7,142 nucleotides of DNA from Planctomycetota bacterium (GTDB lineage Bacteria > Planctomycetota > UBA11346): positions 1 through 7,142 of the forward strand of contig SLQH01000412.1 of NCBI GenBank assembly GCA_007131555.1, given 5' to 3'. Numbering within the stretch: position 1 is the first letter of the stretch; each line of letters opens with the position of its first letter. This document shows, in pieces, positions 1 to 5,974 of the stretch. The notes under the pieces are model-generated. The model did not search any database, had not been told where the DNA came from, and worked only from the letters and a program-made list of their open reading frames with translations. The position numbers were made by a program, and so were the translations under genes.

Positions 1-518
1 CTGGCCAAGGCCTGCTGGCGTTGGGCTGGGCTCAAGTGATGAAAGCAGCGCAACCAGGTCCGTACCCCAGGTACGGCGGCAGACAGGGTCAAGGCATCAC
101 GTGGCGACGGATCAACGTGCAGCCCCGGAAGATCAGGCACCTGGGACTCATCGGGCGGGAACAGATCAGTCAGGGTGACCTTCACATCAGCATGCTGACA
201 CCGCACCGCTGGCAGCAACTGGCGCCAGACCCCCCCAGTTCCAGCACAGCAATCAACGATCTGGCTGTGGCGGTTGCGCTCTAGCAGGCCAGCCAGGGCA
301 TCAACCACCAAGGGATCATCAAGTGGAATCGAACCCAGGACCTCACGTATCCCATCTCTGATGCCCGCCGGACACCATGACTGATCGTGCACCTCACTCA
401 GCCAACGAAGGGCAGCAGTCCGTATCCAACGCGGTAGATGCCACGGATATGTATGCGATACCGGGCTGCGATCGTGGATCTGCTCAGCTGGCAACGCGGG
501 TGCGATAGTGCATGACAT
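1..518 (-). CDS. Class I SAM-dependent methyltransferase, 3' part cut by window edge
   Basis: The open frame reads leftwards from an ATG at 518 and leaves the window after 172 codons with no stop. Residues 87-96 read IVDCCAGTGG, a Rossmann motif I for S-adenosylmethionine binding, and the stretch around residues 114-120 (VTLTDLF) supplies the acidic residue D118 expected at the end of strand 2 to hold the ribose. Earlier, residues 43-55 (VHDQSWCPAGIRD) and later RTWLRCFHHLSP (153-164) fit, from memory, a family of uncharacterised class I methyltransferases with an IHDQPW-like N-terminus and an FHHFRP-like segment. Substrate is unknown. It lies 237 bp downstream of the first acyltransferase on the same strand, so it may share its transcript, but the gap is wide. 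The start is uncertain: an in-frame ATG also exists at 575 and neither has a convincing ribosome-binding site. The methyltransferase fold is fairly sure; the role is not. Confidence 0.8.
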   Translation of the reverse strand, partial: MSCTIAPALPAEQIHDRSPVSHTYPWHLPRWIRTAALRWLSEVHDQSWCPAGIRDGIREVLGSIPLDDPLVVDALAGLLERNRHSQIVDCCAGTGGVWRQLLPAVRCQHADVKVTLTDLFPPDESQVPDLPGLHVDPSPRDALTLSAAVPGVRTWLRCFHHLSPAQRQQALA

Positions 519-755
519 GAGGATCTCATTTCTTTGCTGCTGTCGTAATGATGGATCAGATCGGCAGACAACCATTGTGCCTGTGACGACTCAGGCCTCT
601 CAATGGCGGGAAGCTAAGAGCCTTAGGCAAGGGAAGCCTGCTGTGCAGTCGCTGATATATTTGTGCCGAGTGCAACGCGGCGGTCCCAGGGGGGGCTTAG
701 CATATCGCCATTCATGTGCACCGCCCCCTGCATCAGCACCGTCCGTGACCAGCAG
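519..755. other. Intergenic stretch between acyltransferase 1 and methyltransferase
   Basis: This 237-bp stretch has no convincing gene on either strand. It contains a small inverted repeat CTAAG-agc-CTTAG at 614-626 and another, GCCTG/CAGGC, at 579-596. Neither is followed by a T run, so neither is a clear intrinsic terminator. The gap is long for a tight operon and could hold a separate promoter for the methyltransferase, but no good -35/-10 pair was recognised. Confidence 0.5.
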
Positions 756-1646
756 TCAACCGACCGCCAGCAAACGGCCACTGTCACGCTGTGGAGATCC
801 CTCTCGCAGCAGATCTGCCAAGCCTGGATGCTGTTGCATGATCCACGCCTGCTGTCGTGGCGTAAAAGTGCCGATCAGATCTCGGTCGTGGCGGAAGAAC
901 CAGGCCAGCACCCATGGATCGGGGGCATGGCGTTGACGGAAAATCCTCGCCATCAAGCCGCCCCGCCGGGGGTCGTCATGATAAAAGTAGGTGGTTGAGC
1001 TGTCGGGTATCCGCTCACGACACCGTGTTTCAAAGAGCAACAGATCCAAGCGCATCAGTACTGCCGGGGCCCCGCCAACTTTGTCAAAGCTGCGCACTGG
1101 GCTCAGACGTTCAAAGAGGAGGCAGCGACGATAAAATGGCACATGCCGGGGATTGACGCTGATGATGATATCGGAGGCCTTTTCCAGGTGAGCTGCCGTC
1201 AACCACGCATGTCGGAACAATTCATAGACAGACTGAATGTCCAGGTCTTGATGCGGATTGGCATGCGCCAAGGCGGTGAACTCACAGAGGCGACGCCCCT
1301 CACGGCGCAAGGCGTCCAGTTCAGGACTAAACACCTGATCAGCCGGTAATCCCAACAGCGAATCGAATATAACGGTCATGGTGGCAGGCCGGGCGCCATG
1401 CGTGATGAAGCAGGTGCTGCGCGGCTCAAGGAAGTGCCGATCATACCACAGAGCACCGGGGGTACTGCTGTACCCCTTGCTGATGTAGCACTCATTCACC
1501 AGCCGCCAGGCCTTTTGCAAATCATGTGCCGCAGTGGCCACACAGGGCAGATCAGGGTCCTGCAGGTCACCCTTGACCAGGACCTGTAGGGCGCGCTCAA
1601 CGGTATTAAATGCCGTATCAAGGGCTATCGACGGTGCCGCGTGCAT
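756..1646 (-). CDS. FeeM-type N-acyltransferase (N-acyl amino acid synthase-like), paralog 1
   Basis: This 296-residue protein resembles FeeM-type N-acyl amino acid synthases and the acyltransferases associated with PEP-CTERM/exosortase systems, which have a GNAT-like fold related to acyl-homoserine lactone synthases and move acyl groups from acyl carrier protein or CoA to an amine. The supporting motifs are YISKGY (54-59), CEFTALA with E122 (121-127), VNPRHVPFYRRC (164-175) followed by LLFER, and GAPAVLMRLDL (192-202). Residues 203-296 form a C-terminal extension that is shared with paralog 2 and not explained by the acyltransferase core. The start is well supported: AAGGAGG at 1657-1651 lies 4 bp before the ATG at 1646. 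No signal peptide or membrane segment is visible. The acyl donor and acceptor cannot be told from sequence. A different GNAT-related acyltransferase activity remains possible. Confidence 0.82.
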   Translation of the reverse strand: MHAAPSIALDTAFNTVERALQVLVKGDLQDPDLPCVATAAHDLQKAWRLVNECYISKGYSSTPGALWYDRHFLEPRSTCFITHGARPATMTVIFDSLLGLPADQVFSPELDALRREGRRLCEFTALAHANPHQDLDIQSVYELFRHAWLTAAHLEKASDIIISVNPRHVPFYRRCLLFERLSPVRSFDKVGGAPAVLMRLDLLLFETRCRERIPDSSTTYFYHDDPRRGGLMARIFRQRHAPDPWVLAWFFRHDRDLIGTFTPRQQAWIMQQHPGLADLLREGSPQRDSGRLLAVG

Positions 1647-1650
1647 GAGT

Positions 1651-1657
1651 CCTCCTT
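1651..1657 (-). promoter_or_regulatory. Ribosome-binding site of acyltransferase 1
   Basis: The minus strand reads AAGGAGG just upstream of the ATG at 1646, a near-perfect Shine-Dalgarno sequence. It fixes the start and argues against longer upstream readings on this strand. Confidence 0.85.
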
Positions 1658-1690
1658 GTCAGTCCCGACCAGAGCCGGTGTGACATAAGC

Positions 1691-1711
1691 GGTGAAAGGT
1701 CGTTTTTCACC
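1691..1711 (-). repeat. Perfect 7-bp inverted repeat in leader of acyltransferase 1
   Basis: GGTGAAA at 1691-1697 is the exact reverse complement of TTTCACC at 1705-1711, with a 7-nt spacer. It lies about 45 bp before the acyltransferase 1 start. It could be an operator for a dimeric regulator or a hairpin in the mRNA leader. There is no T run, so a terminator is unlikely. Confidence 0.55.
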
Positions 1712-1834
1712 AGAAGGACGCAGTCATATCGCGATCTGCAAGCACGAGTCTGGGCCCAGCCAGTGACGTATGACACACTGCCGGTTGGCCGGAGCGCGCC
1801 AGGAGGGTGACCTCGGCAGAAACGAATGGCATGG

Positions 1835-1899
1835 CCAGGGTCCCTGGAGTCCTGCCGATGGCAGCAGGAATCTGCGACCAACAGGAGGAGCTTGGTTGG
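1835..1899 (+). repeat. Cluster of three inverted repeats upstream of the PHP gene
   Basis: Three inverted repeats follow each other: CCAGGG-T-CCCTGG at 1835-1847, TCCTGC/GCAGGA at 1850-1869 with an 8-nt loop, and CCAAC/GTTGG at 1878-1899 with a 12-nt loop that contains AGGAGGAG. If transcribed rightwards they would form three hairpins in the PHP leader. The first, with a single central base, could equally be a DNA operator. No known riboswitch was recognised. Confidence 0.45.
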
Positions 1900-2005
1900 C
1901 GAGGAGACAGAGATCGGTTGGAGCAGAAGTGACACCTATGCTACATCGCGATGCGACGCAATGTTGTCTCTTGAATTCATTGGGTGGGCGTCCAGCCTAT
2001 CGCCC

Positions 2006-2710
2006 ATGATCGCCTCCGACCTGTCACGGCATCCCTACCGCTATGAGACCCATCTGCATACCAGTGAATCCAGCCGCTGTGCCTCAAGCAGTGGTGCTGA
2101 GATGGCTCGGGCGTGCGCACAAGCCGGGTACCACGGCATCATCGTCACCGACCACTTCTTTAATGGCCACTGTGCGGTCCCCGTCGAGGTGCCGTGGCCA
2201 GAGCGGGTTGATGCCTTCTGTGCCGGCTATCGCAGCGCCCGTCGTGTCGGTGAACAACTGGGCATATCGGTTTTTTTTGGTTGGGAATACAACTACCAGG
2301 GTACCGAATTCCTGACCTACGGCTTGGGAGAGGAATTCCTGCTGGATAACCCGGATCTGCTGGACTGGGACGTCACGACCTATCTCGATCGGGCCCGTAC
2401 GGCAGGCGCCATGATCTCACAGGCACATCCCTACCGGCGACGACCCAACATTGATTGTATTCGCATCTTCGATCATCATGTTGATGCCTTGGAGGTGGTG
2501 AATGCCCACCTCGACGAGCGCTATAACCACCTTGCCCAGGTGTTTGTCGAAACCTGTAATCACTTGGCCTTCACCGGCGGTAGTGATCACCACGACACCA
2601 CATGCACAAAAAAAAGCGGTATGGTCTTCCCGTACCGCCTGGATTCGATAGCTGATTTCAACCGCGCTGTCATCGAGCGCCAGGGGCTTGTCATCGCTAG
2701 GGATGTGTGA
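2006..2710 (+). CDS. PHP-domain metal-dependent phosphoesterase
   Basis: From the ATG at 2006 this is a 234-residue single-domain PHP (polymerase and histidinol phosphatase) protein, a family of cytoplasmic metal-dependent phosphoesterases. The usual metal-binding motifs are all visible: ETHLHTSE with H16 and H18, VTDH with D49 and H50, GWEY with E94, AHPY with H141, and GGSDHH with D194 and H195/H196. The site therefore looks catalytically complete. The reading frame is open back to an ATG at 1826, with others at 1961 and a TTG at 1892, but those extra residues look unlike the family, while the 2006 start puts the first motif at the expected distance. None of the starts has a well-spaced ribosome-binding site. 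It is the only plus-strand gene, divergent from acyltransferase 1 and convergent with the glycosyltransferase. The substrate is unknown. It carries two 8-base homopolymer runs, listed separately. Confidence 0.88.
   Translation: MIASDLSRHPYRYETHLHTSESSRCASSSGAEMARACAQAGYHGIIVTDHFFNGHCAVPVEVPWPERVDAFCAGYRSARRVGEQLGISVFFGWEYNYQGTEFLTYGLGEEFLLDNPDLLDWDVTTYLDRARTAGAMISQAHPYRRRPNIDCIRIFDHHVDALEVVNAHLDERYNHLAQVFVETCNHLAFTGGSDHHDTTCTKKSGMVFPYRLDSIADFNRAVIERQGLVIARDV
2271..2278 (+). repeat. T8 homopolymer run inside the PHP gene
   Basis: Eight T bases encode the end of V89 plus F90 and F91, just before metal ligand E94. In the reading frame this is T-TTT-TTT, a slippery heptamer form. A -1 shift here would meet a stop after about 25 codons and cut off most of the domain. 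Confidence 0.5.
2608..2615 (+). repeat. A8 homopolymer run inside the PHP gene
   Basis: Eight A bases follow the GGSDHH motif and encode K202 and K203. In frame this is A-AAA-AAA, a slippery heptamer form. A -1 shift after it would replace the last 31 residues with about 13 others and a stop, leaving all metal ligands intact. Confidence 0.5.
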
Positions 2711-3191
2711 GCCGATGCCATCGCAGATCGTACATATCTAGTTCTGTGACCCATACATGTGCATCAGAAGCTGTGACTACTCGGGCAGGTGTCTTTTTTG
2801 GCAAAAGGGCCGGCCTGGGATCGCTGAGTTCCAACTCGGCTGGTTTGAAAGGGCCTTCAGGATTTCAGGTGGCTCATGTCGTGCCGCCCGCAGGGCCTTT
2901 GCGAGCTTGGCGGTCTTTGCGTGAGACCATTCAAGACCCAGCGCTCACACAACATAGCCGGATTGTGACCCACACGAAATCCAGAAGCTCCGTTTGAAAA
3001 GAGCGCGCAGCGCTTTGTCTTCCGGCCCTTTTGTTGCCCCCCGCCTGAGTAGTTACAGAGAACAATCAAACGATCGAAGACTGCCAACGGGAGGGGCGAA
3101 CGGTTACCGCCATCAGACCATGGCCAATATGTCCCTCTCTGCAGTGGTTCCTTAGGGCAATTCCATTGTGCACCCAGGCGCCTTCATGGCC
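2711..3191. other. Convergent intergenic region with no supported gene
   Basis: This 481-bp gap lies between the PHP stop and the glycosyltransferase stop, which face each other. Two small open frames (plus 2707-2997 and minus 2857-3087) span it, but both run through the long inverted repeat at 2771-3058 and their products show no domain, so I read them as non-coding. A short GC hairpin, AGCGC-gca-GCGCT, sits at 3002-3014. It is followed by TTGTCTT rather than a clean T run, so it is at best a weak terminator. Confidence 0.6.
2771..3058. repeat. Long imperfect inverted repeat, about 290 bp, MITE-like
   Basis: The two ends are inverted copies. CTGTGACTACTCGGGC at 2771-2786 matches the reverse complement of 3043-3058 at 14 of 16 bases. 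Further in, CAAAAGGGCCGG at 2802-2813 matches the reverse complement of 3022-3033 perfectly over 12 bases. Further in again, the plus strand around 2854-2876 (CTTCAGGATTTC then GTGG and TCA) resembles the minus strand around 2988-2965 (CTTCTGGATTTC then GTGG and TCA). Spacings are similar in both arms, and a small GGTCT/AGACC hairpin (2912-2928) lies near the centre. Similarity stops abruptly at both outer ends. Flanking 5-mers AGAAG and AGAAC differ at one base, a weak hint of a target duplication. It carries no transposase. It might also act as a two-way terminator between the convergent genes. Confidence 0.7.
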
Positions 3192-4487
3192 TCAAGAACA
3201 ACACGCCGCCAGCATGGGTGGCATGACACAGGTCGCTGCCTGAAGAGCGCGGTGCCGCGGTGAGCTGGCATCAGCCAGGGCGTGGAGGCGGCGCACGACG
3301 CTTTCAATCTGCGGTGGTGGCAGCTCCTGCGCGATCCAGCGGGCTCGGGCCCGCAGGCCGATATCACCAGCCGCCGCCCGGGTAGCGGCGGCCAGGGCCG
3401 CTGGGCTGCGCCAGGGTTGCTGCAGACGCCGTCCGGCACCGATGTCCTCGACCGCAATGGCATAATAGTGCTGGGTAGCGATGGCCGGTGCCAAGAGCAT
3501 CGGGACGCCCCGGCGCAGAGCCTGATAGCAACTCATGCCACCCGAGGGATGGACGAACAGATCAATACGATCAAGGATCCTGGCCTGGTTGACGAAATCA
3601 ACCACCAAGAGGCGTGGGTCCTCGGCGGGCAGCCCGGATACATGTCGACCACCCATGGAGAGCACAACGCGCAGTCCGGCGTGGAGTATCGCCCGCACGC
3701 CGTCAACCAGGGCTTGGGCGGCCACCGCTTCCTGGGTGCCAGCCGAGACGTACACCACCGGGCCCTCAGCACAGAAGCGTTGGACATGATCAGGCAGCGC
3801 CGTGCCCGGATCCCAGTCGCAGGCTCCAACGTAGAGATCCTGGGGGCGCAGCTGCGGTAACGGCATCACCGTGGGCTCGTCAAAGAGCAGGCAGAGGTCG
3901 CCTTGAGCCGCATAATCCTGGAAATCTCCCAGGGCCGGCAGGCCGACGGCCCGCGACGCCGCCCGCAGCGGCGCAGCCAGATCACGCAAATGGGCGCGGC
4001 GTAGCCAGGCCCCGAGCGGTGAGTTGGCCAGGCCAGTGAACAGCCAGCCCGGCAGATTCGACGTGGCGAGCAGGTTGTCAGGGGCCGGTCCGGCAAAGGG
4101 AAAGGCGGGGTGACAGGTGACATCGGTCAGGCCGACGGTGGCAAGACCGCGGGCCCGGGCCTGCTCAAGGGCTGAAAAACGGAAGTCGGCGCAGACCACA
4201 TCCGGTCGCAGGTCGTCGATGAGGGCGGCATCCTCCTGGTGGTGGTGAATAATCTCATCGGCCTCAAACATCCCCGCTCCACGCCGCAGACGTGCATAGG
4301 CCCGGCGGGCGTCGGGGCTGGAAATCGTGGTCGCCGGCAGTCCCGCTCGGGCGAACCAGGGCCGATGATGCTCACCACAGGCAATCTCTACCTGCCAGTT
4401 GTCGTCGCGCAGCCATTGCGCCAGCAACAGCGGGCGGACGGCATGGGCGGCACTTAGGGCCTGGGAAAAAATCAGGGCCCTCGGCAT
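3192..4487 (-). CDS. GT-B fold glycosyltransferase (UGT/MGT, GT1-like)
   Basis: The 431-residue protein fits the two-domain GT-B layout of bacterial UGT/macrolide-type glycosyltransferases, which transfer sugar from a nucleotide donor to a small molecule or lipid. The N-terminal half begins RALIFSQALSAAHAVRPLL, with H15 placed like the catalytic base and D101 (in VVCADFRFS) placed like its partner. The C-terminal half has PVVYVSAGTQ (243-252), DFVNQARILDRIDLFVH (297-313) and HPSGGMSCYQALRRGVPMLLAP (313-334), corresponding to the donor-binding loop, then GAG at 350-352. The usual HHGGxGT is changed to HPSGGMSC. The start at 4487 is supported by GGAG at 4498-4495 and by sharing one base with the sigma stop (TGATG), which suggests translational coupling. 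The open frame upstream to 4613 overlaps the sigma gene and is not credible. The sugar and acceptor are unknown; an acylated product of the neighbouring acyltransferase is a reasonable guess. Confidence 0.85.
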   Translation of the reverse strand: MPRALIFSQALSAAHAVRPLLLAQWLRDDNWQVEIACGEHHRPWFARAGLPATTISSPDARRAYARLRRGAGMFEADEIIHHHQEDAALIDDLRPDVVCADFRFSALEQARARGLATVGLTDVTCHPAFPFAGPAPDNLLATSNLPGWLFTGLANSPLGAWLRRAHLRDLAAPLRAASRAVGLPALGDFQDYAAQGDLCLLFDEPTVMPLPQLRPQDLYVGACDWDPGTALPDHVQRFCAEGPVVYVSAGTQEAVAAQALVDGVRAILHAGLRVVLSMGGRHVSGLPAEDPRLLVVDFVNQARILDRIDLFVHPSGGMSCYQALRRGVPMLLAPAIATQHYYAIAVEDIGAGRRLQQPWRSPAALAAATRAAAGDIGLRARARWIAQELPPPQIESVVRRLHALADASSPRHRALQAATCVMPPMLAACCS

Positions 4488-5932
4488 CACCGTGCTCCGT
4501 CTTGAAAACGCGCTGCAGCCAGATCGGGCAAGGCAATAATACGCGCTTGGGAGATGGTGGTGGTCAGTTTGGTAACGTGGAACAACAGACCGGTGGGCGG
4601 ACCACGTCGCCATCCCCAGGAGTATCTCTCAGCGTTTTGGAAAGAGGCATACTCGTAGATTGCCTGACCTTGGTCCTGGCCAACGCGCAAATAGATTTCT
4701 GACACGAAAATATTACTTGATCTTGTGCGGTAATCGAATTCAGCCGATGCCATTGCCGACGCCGTGGCCAGGGGTATCTCAATGGGCTGCCAGTTGTCTG
4801 CACCAAGACGCCCGTGGACGAAAGAGGCGCCGACCACATAATCAGACATAAACGTGACGACAAAGGCTTCAGGCAGGCTGTCGGGAGAGAACCTAAACTG
4901 AACACTGCCGTCATGTGCGTTCAGGGTGCGACTGCCGTCAATCAAATGGTGCACTATTTCACCGTCTAGCTGTTCGACATCGAATCCCTGCGCAAAATGA
5001 CGGGGGATGATCCAGCCGTGTTGATCGTAATGAGCTGCACACGGCGAGAAAAACACACCTCCGAAACGGGGGTCATAGGTCATGGTCGAAGCTGTCTCGC
5101 CATTTCCATCAATACGGACCGCAGAGATGTGATCGGCTGTCTGCCCGCCAGGCCAGATGAAGAATCCAGCGGCGGCGATTGCCGTGATCGCCGCCACCCA
5201 GCTCAGCTGCACCACCCAGCGCAGGGGAGATGCCGTTGGCCCCACCGGCTGATTGGCGGCCAACTGGCGCAAGCGAGGCATCAGGTGGCGTGGCAGCGGT
5301 TCATGGTCACGCAACTGGGTTAATATGTGCGGTACTACGGCAGCGCTGGCGACGGAATTTTTGAGCCGGGGGTGTTCGCGCAGGCGTTCCAGGCCCCGGC
5401 TGAGCTGTTTGCGCAGCACGGCCTCGGTGCGATCCAGGGCAGCGGCGATGTCGGCGATCGCCAGGCCATCAAGAAAGCGCATGGCCAAGGGAATGCGATA
5501 GCGGTCTGGCAGGGCATCCAAGGCTGACCGTACGGCTCCCTGCAGCCGCACTTGATCGTGTCCATCATCATCCAGGGCGGGAGAAATGGGGGCAGGCATG
5601 GCATCGAACTCCATCGGAGAGAGAATTTCATGGCGCTGGCGCTGCCGCCGTTTCAGGCACAGGCGGGCCAACGACTTGAGCAGCCAGGCGCGGGGGTGAG
5701 TAACAGGCTTGAGGCGACCAGCGAGTGGTAGCAGGTGCGTAAAGAGTTGTTGGACGGCATCCTCAGCATCGCTGGGGCAGGCGGTAAGGCTGCGGGCCAC
5801 CCGATACAAAGCCTCGGCATGGCGATCGAAGAGATCGGCCAAGGCATTACCGTCACCTGCATCCTGAAAGCGCTGCAGGAGTGCGGTATCGTCCTGGACG
5901 GTCATCACTGATGCAGCCGTTGCTGTGCTCAT
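4487..5932 (-). CDS. ECF-type sigma factor fused to a membrane anchor and outer domain
   Basis: This 481-residue protein joins a transcription factor to a membrane sensor-like tail. Residues 15-95 match sigma region 2 (DLFDRHAEALYRVARSLT, then DAEDAVQQLF and HPRAWLLKSLARLCLKRRQR). Residues 130-187 match region 4, with ALDALPDRYRIPLAMRFLDG, IADIAAALDRTEAVLRKQLSRG and LERLRE as the helix-turn-helix. A single hydrophobic span lies at about 239-260, preceded by basic residues. About 220 residues follow, rich in beta-type sequence and matching no domain I recognise. Topology would place the sigma part in the cytoplasm and the tail outside. The ATG at 5932 has GGGAG at 5943-5939, 6 bp upstream, and lies 40 bp after the acyltransferase 2 stop. 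The sigma regions are clear. Regulation by the outer domain, in place of a separate anti-sigma factor, is inference. Confidence 0.85.
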   Translation of the reverse strand: MSTATAASVMTVQDDTALLQRFQDAGDGNALADLFDRHAEALYRVARSLTACPSDAEDAVQQLFTHLLPLAGRLKPVTHPRAWLLKSLARLCLKRRQRQRHEILSPMEFDAMPAPISPALDDDGHDQVRLQGAVRSALDALPDRYRIPLAMRFLDGLAIADIAAALDRTEAVLRKQLSRGLERLREHPRLKNSVASAAVVPHILTQLRDHEPLPRHLMPRLRQLAANQPVGPTASPLRWVVQLSWVAAITAIAAAGFFIWPGGQTADHISAVRIDGNGETASTMTYDPRFGGVFFSPCAAHYDQHGWIIPRHFAQGFDVEQLDGEIVHHLIDGSRTLNAHDGSVQFRFSPDSLPEAFVVTFMSDYVVGASFVHGRLGADNWQPIEIPLATASAMASAEFDYRTRSSNIFVSEIYLRVGQDQGQAIYEYASFQNAERYSWGWRRGPPTGLLFHVTKLTTTISQARIIALPDLAAARFQDGAR

Positions 5933-5943
5933 CTCTCTCTCCC
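5933..5943 (-). promoter_or_regulatory. Ribosome-binding site of the sigma gene
   Basis: The minus strand reads GGGAGAGAGAG directly before the ATG at 5932. It decides for this start over the in-frame ATG at 6055, which lies within acyltransferase 2. Confidence 0.75.
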
Positions 5944-5945
5944 AC

Positions 5946-5974
5946 AATGGTGCCCAAGTGGCATTATCACCATT
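5946..5974 (-). repeat. Perfect 7-bp inverted repeat between acyltransferase 2 and sigma genes
   Basis: AATGGTG at 5946-5952 is the exact reverse complement of CACCATT at 5968-5974, with a 15-nt loop. In the mRNA it would form a hairpin that spans the acyltransferase stop codon and ends 2 nt before the sigma ribosome-binding site. It could tune expression of the sigma gene or protect an mRNA end. Confidence 0.5.

Larger units (their letters stand above)
1647..2005. other. Divergent intergenic region between acyltransferase 1 and PHP gene
   Basis: This 359-bp region separates two genes transcribed away from each other and should hold promoters for both. Open frames across it (for instance plus-strand 1826-2005 in the PHP frame, or minus-strand 1618-1935) give sequence with no recognisable motif and look like chance readings. 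The region carries several short inverted repeats, listed separately, but I could not identify a convincing -35/-10 pair on either strand. Confidence 0.6.

Noticed and set aside
508..998. Two plus-strand open frames of 142 and 111 codons
   Set aside because: They lie opposite the acyltransferase 1 C-terminus, which is conserved in paralog 2, and have no recognisable domain.
1618..1935. 105-codon minus-strand open frame upstream of acyltransferase 1
   Set aside because: Overlaps the well-supported start of acyltransferase 1 in another frame and shows no family features.
2707..2997. 96-codon plus-strand open frame overlapping the PHP stop
   Set aside because: No motif, mixed low-complexity product, and it lies across the repeat arm; treated as a chance frame.
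2857..3087. 76-codon minus-strand open frame
   Set aside because: It runs through the long inverted repeat, has no domain and no ribosome-binding site I could see, and its sequence is explained by the repeat.
4488..4613. N-terminal extension of the glycosyltransferase to 4613
   Set aside because: It would overlap the sigma coding sequence by 126 bases in another frame, and the start at 4487 has a ribosome-binding site and begins at the expected GT-B first strand.
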